44,404 nt of DNA from Hungatella sp. (GTDB taxonomy: Bacteria > Bacillota > Clostridia > Lachnospirales > Lachnospiraceae): the NCBI GenBank assembly GCA_022795805.1, contig JAAWHK010000012.1, positions 1 through 44,404 of the forward strand, given 5' to 3'. A model generated the notes under the pieces. The model made no database searches. It was not told where the DNA came from and saw only the letters and a program-made list of their open reading frames with translations. Positions 8,293 to 16,714 of this stretch are shown piece by piece. Position numbers and translations under genes: made by a program. Positions within the stretch are counted from its first letter, which is position 1; every line of letters begins with the position of its first letter.

Positions 8293-8988
8293 CTACTGTT
8301 TTTCAATCTTGTAGCCCACACCCCAGACTACCTTCAGATAGCGGGGTTCACGGGGATTGATCTCGATTTTTTCCCGTATATGACGGATATGTACGGCTAC
8401 GGTGTTGTCGGCTCCAATGGCCTCCTCATTCCAGATCTGTTCATAGATCTCATCAATGGAGAACACCTTTCCCGCATTTTTAACCAGAAGCAGCAGGATG
8501 TTGTACTCGATAGGAGTCAGCTTAATGGGTTCGCCGTCGACAAAGACCTCCTTGTTGTCGTCATGGATCAGAAGCCCTCCGCATTTGTATACATTCTCCG
8601 TGGTATTCTGGGTCAGGTTGCCCAACTGGGTATAGCGGCGGATGTGGGACTTAACCCTGGCCACCAGCTCCAGAGGATTAAAGGGTTTGGTAATGTAATC
8701 ATCGGCTCCGATGTTAAGTCCGAGGATCTTGTCATTGTCCTCGGACTTGGCGGATAGGATGATGATGGGAATGCTGCTGCTCTCACGGACCTTAAGGGTG
8801 GTGCGGATACCGTCCAGACCAGGCATCATTACATCCACAATCATCAGATCTACCTGATTCACATCCAGAAGCTCCAGGGCATCATAGCCGTCGTAGGCCT
8901 TGATGACCTGGAAACCCTCTCCGGTGAGATAGATGTCAATAGCTTCTACAATTTGTTTATCATCATCACAAACAAGAATTGTCTGCAT
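8293..8988 (-). CDS. OmpR/PhoB-family response regulator
   Basis: This is a two-component DNA-binding regulator of 231 residues. The receiver domain (1-118) has the acidic pocket CDDD (7-10), phospho-acceptor Asp52 in LMIVDVMMPG, and the SAKSEDND and ITKPF switch motifs (Ser/Thr and Lys). The winged-helix domain (about 130-230) has the typical LTPIEYNIL and VAVHIRHIREKI segments. The ribosome binding site is GGAGG, 8 bases from the ATG. It lies 8 bp before the histidine kinase, its evident partner, and 32 bp after the branching enzyme gene, with no visible terminator between, so co-transcription with glgB is possible. Confidence 0.95.
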   Translation of the reverse strand: MQTILVCDDDKQIVEAIDIYLTGEGFQVIKAYDGYDALELLDVNQVDLMIVDVMMPGLDGIRTTLKVRESSSIPIIILSAKSEDNDKILGLNIGADDYITKPFNPLELVARVKSHIRRYTQLGNLTQNTTENVYKCGGLLIHDDNKEVFVDGEPIKLTPIEYNILLLLVKNAGKVFSIDEIYEQIWNEEAIGADNTVAVHIRHIREKIEINPREPRYLKVVWGVGYKIEKQ

Positions 8989-9020
8989 ATAAATTCCTCC
9001 AGTATTGTATCCTGCCCTGT

Positions 9021-10931
9021 TTAAAATCTGAAGATTGCGGTTCCATAAGCCGGCAGAGGATAGGCAAAGGAGAAAGGCTGGTCGTCACATTCAGATTTGG
9101 TTGAGCGGTAGGTTACCTTATCGTCGCCTGTCTTATACAGGCCATGGGTCTGATCCAGGATCAGGGAGTAATTCCCCCGTTTCGGGACGCCGACCCGGTA
9201 CTCCGGTCTCGCAACGGGAGTAAAGTTGCAGATAAACAGCAGGTTCTGTTTGCCGGTCTTACTGCGGCGGATGAAACTGAAGATGCTGCGGTCTCCGTCA
9301 TTGGCATTGATCCACTGAAATCCGTCCCAGTCGTAGTCAAGGCTGTGCATGGCCGGATACTTTTTGTATATGTGAAGCAGATCTTTAAAATATTCATGTA
9401 AATCGCGGTGAAGAGGCTCCTCGGCCAGATACCAGTCCAGGGAAACCTTCTCGTCCCACTCGTGAAGCTGTCCGAAATCCTGCCCCATGAACAGAAGTTT
9501 TTTGCCTGGATGGCCCATCATAAATGTGTATCCCACCTTTAGATTCGCGAACTTATCGTCATGAAGGCCGGGCATTTTGTTGATCATGGAACACTTCAGA
9601 TGAACTACCTCGTCATGGGAGAGAACCAGGATAAAATTCTCGCTGGTGGCGTAGGTCATACCGAAGGTCATCTTATTGTGATTATATTTGCGGAAATAAG
9701 GATCCAGCTTCATATATTCCAGGAAATCATGCATCCATCCCATATTCCATTTGAAGCGGAAGCCCAGTCCGCCGTCCTCAGGCGTTCCGGTAACCATAGG
9801 CCACGCCGTGGATTCCTCGGCAATAACCATGGCTCCGCTGCAGCGCTGCTTTACAATGCTGTTTAAATGTTTAAAGAACTCTATGGCCTCCAGGTTCTTA
9901 TTCTCTCCATACTTGTTGGGAACCCAGTTCCCCTGAGAGCGCCCGTAATCCAGATACAGCATGGAAGCCACCGCATCTACGCGGAGTCCGTCAATGTGGT
10001 ATTCCTCAATCCAGTAGAGGGCGTTGGCAATCAGGAAATTCGAGACCTCATGTTTCTCATAGTCAAATACCTTGGTGCCCCAGTCCGGATGCTCGCCTTT
10101 TCGCGTGTCCGCATACTCATACAGAGGCTGGCCGTCAAAATCCGCCAGTCCATGGGTGTCTTTTGGGAAATGGGCAGGAACCCAGTCCAGAATAACGCCG
10201 ATGCCCTTTTTGTGCAGATAGTTGACAAAGTACATAAACTCTTTGGCCGTGCCGTAGCGGGAGGTGGGGGCGTAATAGCCAGTCACCTGATATCCCCAGG
10301 AACCGTCGAAGGGATGCTCCGCGATTCCCATAAGCTCTACGTGGGTGTAGCCCATCTCCTTCACATAATCGGCCAGCTCATGGGCTGCTTCTATGTAGGT
10401 GTAATACCCGTCCTTCTCTTCCCGGTTTTTCTTCTTCCAGGATCCGAGATGGACTTCATAGATGGAGAGGGGGGAGGAGAGAAGGTCTGTCTCCTTTCTC
10501 TTTTTAAGCCATGTATCGTCCTTCCATGGGAAACCGGAGATATCGGCAGTGACAGAGGCGGTGCCGGGACGGTACTCGGCCTCAAAGGCATATGGATCAG
10601 CCTTAAACAGTACTTTTCCGCTGGACGTGGTAATGGCATACTTGTACAGCTGCCCTGTGCCGAGACCCGGAACAAACGCCTCATAGATACCGGAAGTCCC
10701 CAACACTTCCATAGGAGTCGCATCCGGATCCCAGCCATTGAAATCTCCCACAACGCTTACGGACTGCGCATGAGGCGCCCACACAGCGAAATACATGCCC
10801 TCTTTCTTCCGATAGATTTTAGGATGGGCGCCAAGTTTTTCATAGATTTTGTAGTGGGTTCCTTCTCCGTAGAGATATCGGTCTGTTTCCGTGATGATAC
10901 CTGTGCCAAGTTCTTTTTTGCTGCGTGCCAT
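9021..10931 (-). CDS. glgB: 1,4-alpha-glucan branching enzyme (copy 1)
   Basis: The enzyme makes alpha-1,6 branches in glycogen. It has 636 residues: a CBM48 module (about 35-125, with FAVWAPHAQSVSVVGDFNGW) and a GH13 barrel with nucleophile Asp in LRVDAVASMLY, acid/base Glu in VIAEEST, and the transition-state Asp in LSHDEVVH. The motif after the last one reads LKC where most branching enzymes have GKG. I placed the start at 10931 because the sequence GGAGGAG just upstream is an ideal ribosome binding site; the upstream ATG at 10946 lies inside that site and has poor spacing. It follows the DUF2508 gene after 101 bp that include a short inverted repeat (AACAACC/GGTTGTT) near 10954-10971. A second, distinct branching enzyme lies at 42134-43933. 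Confidence 0.95.
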   Translation of the reverse strand: MARSKKELGTGIITETDRYLYGEGTHYKIYEKLGAHPKIYRKKEGMYFAVWAPHAQSVSVVGDFNGWDPDATPMEVLGTSGIYEAFVPGLGTGQLYKYAITTSSGKVLFKADPYAFEAEYRPGTASVTADISGFPWKDDTWLKKRKETDLLSSPLSIYEVHLGSWKKKNREEKDGYYTYIEAAHELADYVKEMGYTHVELMGIAEHPFDGSWGYQVTGYYAPTSRYGTAKEFMYFVNYLHKKGIGVILDWVPAHFPKDTHGLADFDGQPLYEYADTRKGEHPDWGTKVFDYEKHEVSNFLIANALYWIEEYHIDGLRVDAVASMLYLDYGRSQGNWVPNKYGENKNLEAIEFFKHLNSIVKQRCSGAMVIAEESTAWPMVTGTPEDGGLGFRFKWNMGWMHDFLEYMKLDPYFRKYNHNKMTFGMTYATSENFILVLSHDEVVHLKCSMINKMPGLHDDKFANLKVGYTFMMGHPGKKLLFMGQDFGQLHEWDEKVSLDWYLAEEPLHRDLHEYFKDLLHIYKKYPAMHSLDYDWDGFQWINANDGDRSIFSFIRRSKTGKQNLLFICNFTPVARPEYRVGVPKRGNYSLILDQTHGLYKTGDDKVTYRSTKSECDDQPFSFAYPLPAYGTAIFRF

Positions 10932-11032
10932 AACTTTCTCCTCCATAGATCCTTAAACAACCCCCCGGTTGTTCTCTGATAGTAAGCCGTCCTTTCCAGG
11001 CTTGCCGTGGCAAGTGCCGCAACAGGTATCTT

Positions 11033-11260
11033 CTATGCGTCAGCCTCCAGATTCTTGAACCTGCGCAGCAGGAACTGATACCGCAGCTGTGCGGCGTTGA
11101 GTTCATAGATATAGCAGTCAATAAGAGTCGGATCAACCACCTGTTCAAAATGATTCCGCGCGGAATCTATGCTGTGGCGTGTCTGCTCAATCTGTGCCCG
11201 GAGAGCCTGTCTTTCCCGAAAACGGATCAGGGCCGCGCTTAATTTTTTTCCATGTTTCAT
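11033..11260 (-). CDS. Small DUF2508 (YaaL-like) protein
   Basis: This 75-residue protein is predicted to be almost entirely helical and cytoplasmic. The C-terminal segment DPTLIDCYIYELNAAQLRY, followed by FLLRRFK, matches what I remember of the DUF2508/YaaL family, small Firmicute proteins of unknown function that often lie near recR. Here it instead lies upstream of glgB on the same strand. The start at 11260 is chosen for AGGAGA about 10 bases upstream; an in-frame ATG at 11293 lacks a site. A sigma-A-like promoter lies at 11345-11373. Confidence 0.75.
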   Translation of the reverse strand: MKHGKKLSAALIRFRERQALRAQIEQTRHSIDSARNHFEQVVDPTLIDCYIYELNAAQLRYQFLLRRFKNLEADA

Positions 11261-11344
11261 AATTACGTCATCTCCTGAAAAATTTAATACCATATAAACA
11301 CAGTATCCCTGAAAATGGAATTATTATACATGGAAGTCAACTCT

Positions 11345-11373
11345 ATTTTACCATTTTACCAGAGGATGGTCAA
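11345..11373 (-). promoter_or_regulatory. Minus-strand sigma-A promoter for the DUF2508-glgB side
   Basis: Read on the minus strand, TTGACC (11368-11373) and TAAAAT (11345-11350) are 17 bp apart. A second TATAAT lies at 11323-11328, with a poor -35. The 297-bp gap 11261-11557 is otherwise occupied by this divergent promoter pair and the leader of the Tad operon. Confidence 0.5.
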
Positions 11374-11416
11374 CGGAGAGTAAATAAAAAAGCAGTCGGA
11401 AAAGACAAAAAAACTA

Positions 11417-11445
11417 TTGACATTTTTTCCAAATCCATGCATAAT
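11417..11445 (+). promoter_or_regulatory. Sigma-A promoter of the Tad pilus operon
   Basis: TTGACA (11417-11422) and CATAAT (11440-11445) are separated by 17 bp. The transcript would have a leader of about 105 bases with a small hairpin (GCCTG/CAGGC near 11499-11511) and would run through eleven closely packed or overlapping genes to 21821. Confidence 0.7.
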
Positions 11446-11557
11446 AAAAGAACAGTCAGCACTATTCAGAGATAATCAATTTGCCAATTCGTTTTACAGC
11501 CTGTTTCAGGCAGCGATTTCCACAGGAAAAGGATGAAAGACAGTTTAAGGAGGTGGG

Positions 11558-12100
11558 GTGTTTATTTTTGCGAATTCAGCGCTTTTGCTGGTTACATTGA
11601 CAGTGGGAGCATGGTATGACATCAGGGAGCATAGGATTCCCAACTGGTGGTGTGTTCTGGCCTGCGTGTGCGGTCTTGGGATAACGTGGCTGAGAGCACC
11701 TGCAGGGGAAGGGATATGGCTGTCAGCGCTCTATATTGTAAGACTTTTGACAATTACTGCGGTATGGTTTCCACTGTTTTGCCTCCGCATGATAGGGGCA
11801 GGGGATGTGAAACTGATGGCATTGACTGCCGGTTTCCTGGGATTTAGGCCGGGAGCAAATGTAATATTGTATGGATTTTTTATCGGAGCCATTCTGGCTT
11901 TTCTGAAAATGCTGGTGTACAGAAACCTGCATCAGCGTCTTGTGTTTTTTTTCGCCTATATCAGGCGATTATTCCTGACGAAAGAACCTTTGCCCTATTA
12001 TCAGGCATCGCGGGACGGAAAGAGTGCGGTGATTCCTCTGGCTGCCTGCCTTCTGGCAGGTTACATGTGGTATCTGGCAGCGGTTCTGTTTTTGAGATAA
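11558..12100 (+). CDS. Prepilin peptidase, TadV/CpaA type (first copy)
   Basis: This is an aspartic membrane protease of the A24 family that removes the leader of Flp-type pilins. It has 180 residues with about five or six hydrophobic segments. The two catalytic aspartates are visible: Asp21 in WYDIREHRIPN and Asp83 in the GxGD motif GAGDVKLM. It lacks the N-terminal methylase domain of PilD, as usual for CpaA/TadV. The start is a GTG at 11558 with AAGGAGGT just upstream (spacing a little short); no internal start would keep the first helix. It is the first gene of the Tad operon. A second A24-like protein lies at 19548-20018. Confidence 0.88.
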   Translation: MFIFANSALLLVTLTVGAWYDIREHRIPNWWCVLACVCGLGITWLRAPAGEGIWLSALYIVRLLTITAVWFPLFCLRMIGAGDVKLMALTAGFLGFRPGANVILYGFFIGAILAFLKMLVYRNLHQRLVFFFAYIRRLFLTKEPLPYYQASRDGKSAVIPLAACLLAGYMWYLAAVLFLR

Positions 12101-12154
12101 AAGCATTATTTCGGAAAATACAGCTGACTGTAAATATACTGAGAAGGAGGCAGC

Positions 12155-13156
12155 ATGGAAAAAATTATGGCGGTCTGCGATGTGGACGCCTGTTATGCAG
12201 AACGGTTTGCGGATGTGGTAAACCAGAAAGAGAAGGTACCCTTTACCGTAGTACCCTTTGCTTCCCTGGAACTGGTGAAGGAATACGCCGGAGAGCATCA
12301 GATAGAGATTCTTCTTGTGAGCAACAGTGTTCTGCCCGAACAACTGGAGGGAATCAGGGCTCAGGCAGTGGTTACCCTGGCGGAGGGAGAAGTTGTGTCC
12401 GCCACGGGAAGCTATCCCAGCGTATATAAATATCAGTCTACAGATAATGTAATACGGGAGGTTATGACGTATTACTGCGAGAAGCCTCAGCCGATGCTGG
12501 TGGCTGTGGGAAAGAAAGCGAAGGTGATTGCTGTCTATTCCCCGGCGAATCGGTGTCTGAAGACATCCCTGGCCCTCACCATGGGCCAGCAGCTGGCCAG
12601 GGACGGCAAGGTGCTCTATGTGAATTTTGAGATCTTTTCCGGTTTCGGAAGCCTTATTGAGGGCGGCGGAAAGGGGGATCTGTCTGATATACTGTACTTT
12701 TCCCGGCAGGAGAATTTTGGGGTTATGCGATTAAAAAGCATCGTGTATAACTGGAAGGACATGGATTATATTCCTCCGGTGAGATATCCGGAAGATTTGG
12801 AACAGCTGACAGGGGAGGAGGCAGCCGGACTGGTAGAGCGGCTGGCGTCAGAGTGCGGGTACGAATACGTAATAGTAGATTTGGGACAGGCTTTTTGCAA
12901 TATAATCCCTCTGTTGGAAATCAGTGATGCTGTGTACATGCCGGTGAAGGAGGACGGCGTCTCCTGCGCAAAGCTGGAGGAGTTTGACGAGTATTTGAAT
13001 ATAACCCATAGAGAAGGGATGCGGGAAAAGATTCTGCGGGTAAAACTGCCGTATCACAGCAGCTTTGGGAGAAGAGATACATACATGGAGCAGCTTCTGT
13101 GGGGAGAACTGGGAGATTATGTGAGAAAACTGCTGAAAGGAGTGCCGTGGAAGTAA
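12155..13156 (+). CDS. TadZ/CpaE-like pilus localisation protein with degenerate P-loop
   Basis: This 333-residue protein fits TadZ: an N-terminal receiver-like fold (1-110) without a convincing phospho-acceptor site, then a ParA/MinD-like domain (122-333). The family P-loop KGGxGKTT is replaced by SPANRCLKTSLA (Lys136-Thr137 kept, the glycines lost). Other landmarks of the fold remain, such as KVLYVNFEIF and EYVIVDLGQ. TadZ proteins mark the pole or site where the Tad machine assembles. Position between the prepilin peptidase and the TadA ATPase supports the call. Loss of the glycines suggests weak or no ATP hydrolysis. The ribosome binding site AAGGAGG is strong. Confidence 0.8.
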   Translation: MEKIMAVCDVDACYAERFADVVNQKEKVPFTVVPFASLELVKEYAGEHQIEILLVSNSVLPEQLEGIRAQAVVTLAEGEVVSATGSYPSVYKYQSTDNVIREVMTYYCEKPQPMLVAVGKKAKVIAVYSPANRCLKTSLALTMGQQLARDGKVLYVNFEIFSGFGSLIEGGGKGDLSDILYFSRQENFGVMRLKSIVYNWKDMDYIPPVRYPEDLEQLTGEEAAGLVERLASECGYEYVIVDLGQAFCNIIPLLEISDAVYMPVKEDGVSCAKLEEFDEYLNITHREGMREKILRVKLPYHSSFGRRDTYMEQLLWGELGDYVRKLLKGVPWK

Positions 13157-13186
13157 CAGGGAAAAAGCACAGAGGAAAGGAGCGTT

Positions 13187-14503
13187 ATGGAGTACAAGGC
13201 CGGAGCGGCTGAGAGGCAGAAATACGGCAGAAATTTCAGAGGAATCCGGGAGGAGCTGAGACAGCTTATTCGGGAGGAGGTGAATGCCGGAAGGAAGACT
13301 ACGGATGAGGAGCTGTATGAGATCATAGATGATCTGATTATGAAGAAAGGCGAGGAGGAGTATCTTCCCTTAAAGGAAAGAATCGAGATGCGCACAGGCC
13401 TGTTCAACTCCTTTCGGAAGCTGGATATTCTGCAGCAGCTTCTGGATGATCCCGATATTACGGAGGTCATGATAAATGGTCCCAATCATATTTTTATGGA
13501 GCGGAAAGGGACTATGGAACTCTGGAATCAGGAGTTTGATTCCCCTGAACAGCTGGAGGATATGATTCAGCAGATGGTAAGCAGAGTCAACCGGACCGTC
13601 AATGTGGCATCGCCCATAGCGGATGCGAGGCTCCCGGACGGATCGAGAGTGCATGTGGTATTGCCGCCTGTATCCATGGACGGCCCGGCTGTGACGATCC
13701 GGAAATTTCCCAGAAAGATCACCATGGAAACGCTGATTCAGTGCGGGACAGTCAGCCAGGAGGCGGCGGAATTTTTGAAAAAGCTGGTGCGATGCGGTTA
13801 CAATATTTTCATCAGCGGCGGAACCAATTCCGGTAAGACCACCTTTTTGAACGCTCTGTCGGCCTATATTCCCGGGGAGGAGCGGGTGATCACGATTGAG
13901 GATTCTGCGGAACTGCAGATTCAGCAGGTAAAGAATCTCATAAGGCTGGAGACCCGCATGGCCAATCCCCAGGGGGAAGGAGCTATTGCCATCGGGGATT
14001 TGATCCGGGCATCTCTGCGTATGAATCCGGACAGGATTATTGTGGGAGAGGTCAGAGGGAAAGAGGCTCTGGAACTGCTTAACAGCTATAATACAGGCCA
14101 TGACGGCGGGATGAGCACGGGGCACGGCAACAGTCCGGCTGATATGCTGGCCCGGCTGGAGACTATGGTCCTTATGGGAGCAGACCTGCCCCTGGGGGCC
14201 ATCAGGAGTCAGATAGCGTCGGCGCTGGATATTCTGATACACCTGGGAAGGCTTCGGGACAAAAGCAGAAAGGTATTGTGGATTACGGAGGTAGACGGCT
14301 ATGAGGAAGGTGAGATTCGGCTTCACTCCCTCTATGAATTTCAGGAAGAGCGGGATGGAGAGAACAAAGACCAGCAGCGTGGAGGGAGGCAGAGGGAAGA
14401 TGGGAAAGAAGGGGCCGGGAGACAATCAGTGTCCGGAAGACTCAGAAAAAAGGGGGAGCTTAGGCACCGGGAGAAACTTTGGATGGCCGGTGAGGCCCTG
14501 TAG
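13187..14503 (+). CDS. TadA/CpaF-type pilus assembly ATPase
   Basis: This secretion NTPase of the VirB11/PulE superfamily powers Flp pilus extension and retraction. It has 438 residues: an N-terminal helical domain (1-160), Walker A GGTNSGKTT (211-219), Walker B with RIIVGEVRG near 285, and the His-rich segment NTGHDGGMSTGHGNSP typical of the CpaF family. The last about 50 residues (from near 390) are highly charged, low in hydrophobics, and overlap the start of the next gene in another frame, so they may be a variable tail. TadA works with the TadB/TadC inner-membrane platform encoded downstream. Confidence 0.93.
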   Translation: MEYKAGAAERQKYGRNFRGIREELRQLIREEVNAGRKTTDEELYEIIDDLIMKKGEEEYLPLKERIEMRTGLFNSFRKLDILQQLLDDPDITEVMINGPNHIFMERKGTMELWNQEFDSPEQLEDMIQQMVSRVNRTVNVASPIADARLPDGSRVHVVLPPVSMDGPAVTIRKFPRKITMETLIQCGTVSQEAAEFLKKLVRCGYNIFISGGTNSGKTTFLNALSAYIPGEERVITIEDSAELQIQQVKNLIRLETRMANPQGEGAIAIGDLIRASLRMNPDRIIVGEVRGKEALELLNSYNTGHDGGMSTGHGNSPADMLARLETMVLMGADLPLGAIRSQIASALDILIHLGRLRDKSRKVLWITEVDGYEEGEIRLHSLYEFQEERDGENKDQQRGGRQREDGKEGAGRQSVSGRLRKKGELRHREKLWMAGEAL

Positions 14504-15245
14504 ATCCCAGGATGTTATCGGCTCCATGGGAATCTGCCAGTGGCTGCTGGGAGCCGGGGAAGGCATCCTGATGGCAGCAGCGGCAGCTTACGGATTTTAC
14601 CGGAGTATAACGGCTTTTATACTTTTTCTCATTCCGGCCTGTGCATATCTGCGGGTTTATAAAAGGGTGTGGAGACAGAAGCGGCTTGCCTGTCTGGAGA
14701 GACAGTTTAAGGAGGCTATCCGGATACTGGCAGGGTCCTTAAGTGCAGGCTATTCCGTGGAAAATGCCATTGCGGTGGGCTGCGGAGAACTGGAACGGCT
14801 TTATGGACCGGACGAAATGATAGTCAGGGAGTTTGTCCATATGAGGGAACAGATGAATCTGAATGAGTCTGTGGAAAAGGTAATGCAGGAATTTGCCGGA
14901 CGCAGCGGGCTGGAGGAGGCAGAGCGATTTGCCCAGATTTTCCGGATCGCGAAACGCAGCGGCGGGCGTCTGGTACCGGTGATATGCCACACGGTTTCGG
15001 TCATGGAGGATCGAAGCCAGGTGAAAGAGGAGATCCGCACCATGACTGCGTCCGTCCGGTATGAGCAGAAGATTATGACAGTGATACCGTTTCTCATGAT
15101 ACTTTACATAGACGTGACGTCTCCCGGCTTTTTCCACGGAATGTACGAGACCATGCTGGGCCGTCTGATTATGAGCGGCTGCTTGGCCATGTATCTGCTG
15201 TCCTGCTGGCTGTCACAGAAGATCCTGGATATACGGATAGGATAG
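14400..15245 (+). CDS. TadB-like type II secretion F platform protein
   Basis: This is an inner-membrane platform protein of the Tad pilus. From the chosen start it has 281 residues: a hydrophilic head, hydrophobic segments at about 48-85, a cytoplasmic T2SSF helical domain (about 100-225, including LAGSLSAGYSVENAI and FRIAKRSGGRLVPVI), and two C-terminal membrane segments. The start is uncertain. ATG 14400 has GAGGGAGG and AGAGGGAAG upstream and overlaps tadA by 104 bases. ATG 14526 would avoid the overlap and still keep the first membrane helix, but has only a weak site. The gene is followed by the TadC-like gene after 8 bp. Confidence 0.82.
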   Translation: MGKKGPGDNQCPEDSEKRGSLGTGRNFGWPVRPCRSQDVIGSMGICQWLLGAGEGILMAAAAAYGFYRSITAFILFLIPACAYLRVYKRVWRQKRLACLERQFKEAIRILAGSLSAGYSVENAIAVGCGELERLYGPDEMIVREFVHMREQMNLNESVEKVMQEFAGRSGLEEAERFAQIFRIAKRSGGRLVPVICHTVSVMEDRSQVKEEIRTMTASVRYEQKIMTVIPFLMILYIDVTSPGFFHGMYETMLGRLIMSGCLAMYLLSCWLSQKILDIRIG

Positions 15246-15253
15246 GGGCAGTT

Positions 15254-16483
15254 ATGATTGTGAGTCGGATAGGACGATGGAAAAAACAGATTATCTGCAT
15301 CGCCGGGGGATTTGCCATATGGGGAGCAGCCGTGTATGGGGAGACGGCGGACAATTCTTTGGGGCAGGGATATCTGGAGAGAGGAGGTTATGGGGAAGAT
15401 AACCGGCATTATGAGATCGTGGCGGAGGGAATAGGCGAAGAGCCCATATCCTGCATCGTGGAGATATCGCCGGTACAATACAGCGCGGAAGAGGCCGCTG
15501 AGATTATGGAGACGCTTTCTCTTGAGCTGCCCCGGATGATTTTGGGGGAGAACAGGAGCCTGGACCAGGTAAGAACCGATCTGAATCTGCCGGATTCATT
15601 TGAAGGAACCGGTATTTGGTGTGTGTGGCAAAGCAGGGACCCGGAGATCATAGATTCTTATGGGAAAATAACGGCGGAAAAGATCGGGGAGGAGGGTGTA
15701 CAGGCAGTATTGGGGGTTACACTGACGGACGGAAACCACAGAAAGGAGGGAGAGATTGAGATCCGGGTTTGTCCGGTGCTGTTAAGCGATGACGAAAAGG
15801 CATCTTCGCAGTTAAGGGAATTAATACAGAACGCCGATCAGCAAAATCCGGATAACAGAAAGGTGATGCTGCCTAGGGAATACAATGGAAAGACCGTGAG
15901 ATACCGGGAGGCCCGTTCTTCCGAATATTGGATTCTTCCGTTTTTGGGCATTGCGCTGGCAGTGCTGCTTTACGGACGGGAAAAATCCAGAGAGGAAGAA
16001 GCGAAAAAGAAGCGGAAGCAGATGCTTGCACTGGATTATGCGGATGTAGTATATCAGCTGATGGTGTATATTGGCGCAGGGCTTACAGTGAGAAAAGCCT
16101 GGGAGTGTATTGTTGAAAATTATGAGAGAAGAAGAGAGGCAGAAGGGATGCATGCCCGGCCGGCCTATGAGGAGATGGCTCTGACTTTGAATCGGATTCG
16201 CTGCGGCGAACCGGAAGGCGCTGCCATTGAGGCATTCGGAAGGCGCTGCCAAGTGCAGTCTTACATGAAGCTGGCAAGCCTTCTGGAGCAGAACAGAAGG
16301 ACGGGGACAAAAAATCTGAAGCAGCTGCTGGAACAGGAGATGATCACAGCATGGGAGGAACAAAAACATACGGCGAGGCGTATGGGGGAGGAGGCAGGAA
16401 CGCGTCTTCTGGTACCTCTGTTTCTCATGCTGGCAGTGGTGATGGTGATTATTATGGTTCCGGCGCTTATGGCGGTGCAGTAA
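15254..16483 (+). CDS. TadC-like platform protein with an added extracytoplasmic N-terminal region
   Basis: The C-terminal half of this 409-residue protein (about 225-409) is a T2SSF/TadC platform domain, with DYADVVYQLMVYIGAGLTV (the TadC counterpart of the TadB motif) and a final membrane helix LLVPLFLMLAVVMVIIMV. In front of it is a signal-like or anchor segment (13-29) and about 195 residues of hydrophilic sequence, apparently extracytoplasmic, then a second membrane helix at about 228-245 (YWILPFLGIALAVLL). TadC proteins of proteobacteria lack such a domain. The added region has no motif I recognise. It may contact the cell wall or pilus base in this single-membrane organism. Confidence 0.78.
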   Translation: MIVSRIGRWKKQIICIAGGFAIWGAAVYGETADNSLGQGYLERGGYGEDNRHYEIVAEGIGEEPISCIVEISPVQYSAEEAAEIMETLSLELPRMILGENRSLDQVRTDLNLPDSFEGTGIWCVWQSRDPEIIDSYGKITAEKIGEEGVQAVLGVTLTDGNHRKEGEIEIRVCPVLLSDDEKASSQLRELIQNADQQNPDNRKVMLPREYNGKTVRYREARSSEYWILPFLGIALAVLLYGREKSREEEAKKKRKQMLALDYADVVYQLMVYIGAGLTVRKAWECIVENYERRREAEGMHARPAYEEMALTLNRIRCGEPEGAAIEAFGRRCQVQSYMKLASLLEQNRRTGTKNLKQLLEQEMITAWEEQKHTARRMGEEAGTRLLVPLFLMLAVVMVIIMVPALMAVQ

Positions 16484-16540
16484 GAGTTTATGAAAACATG
16501 TACTTTAGATACAGCGAAATACGAGTAGGAGGAAAAACGA

Positions 16541-16714
16541 ATGCGGGAAGAATGGAGAGCGTTTTTAATCGAAGAAGACGGGATCGGAGTGATTGAAGTT
16601 GTATTGATACTGGTGGTACTGGTAGGCCTGGTGATCATTTTTAAGCGACAGATTACCACACTGTTAGAAGGAATATTTAAGGAAATCGAAAAGCAGACCA
16701 AAGAGGTATATTGA
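16541..16714 (+). CDS. Flp1-type type IVb pilin
   Basis: This 57-residue protein is the likely major pilin subunit. It has a short charged leader MREEWRAFLIEEDG and cleavage after Gly14, leaving Glu at position +5 of the mature protein (IGVIE), the hallmark recognised by A24 peptidases. A long hydrophobic helix (VVLILVVLVGLVIIF) and a short charged tail follow. A near-perfect ribosome binding site (AGGAGG) lies about 8 bases upstream. It lies between the platform genes and the pseudopilin-like genes, as in Gram-positive Tad loci, and its stop codon overlaps the next start (TGATG). The match to the Flp1_like family is recognised from memory. Confidence 0.88.
   Translation: MREEWRAFLIEEDGIGVIEVVLILVVLVGLVIIFKRQITTLLEGIFKEIEKQTKEVY

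Noticed and set aside
9867..10979. 370-codon plus-strand frame opposite glgB
   Set aside because: Entirely antisense to a clear branching enzyme; composition follows the complement of glgB codons.
11533..11620. Short upstream frame in the Tad leader (ATG at 11533, stop near 11619)
   Set aside because: It overlaps the prepilin peptidase start, is only 28 codons, and has no recognisable features; leader peptide status cannot be supported.
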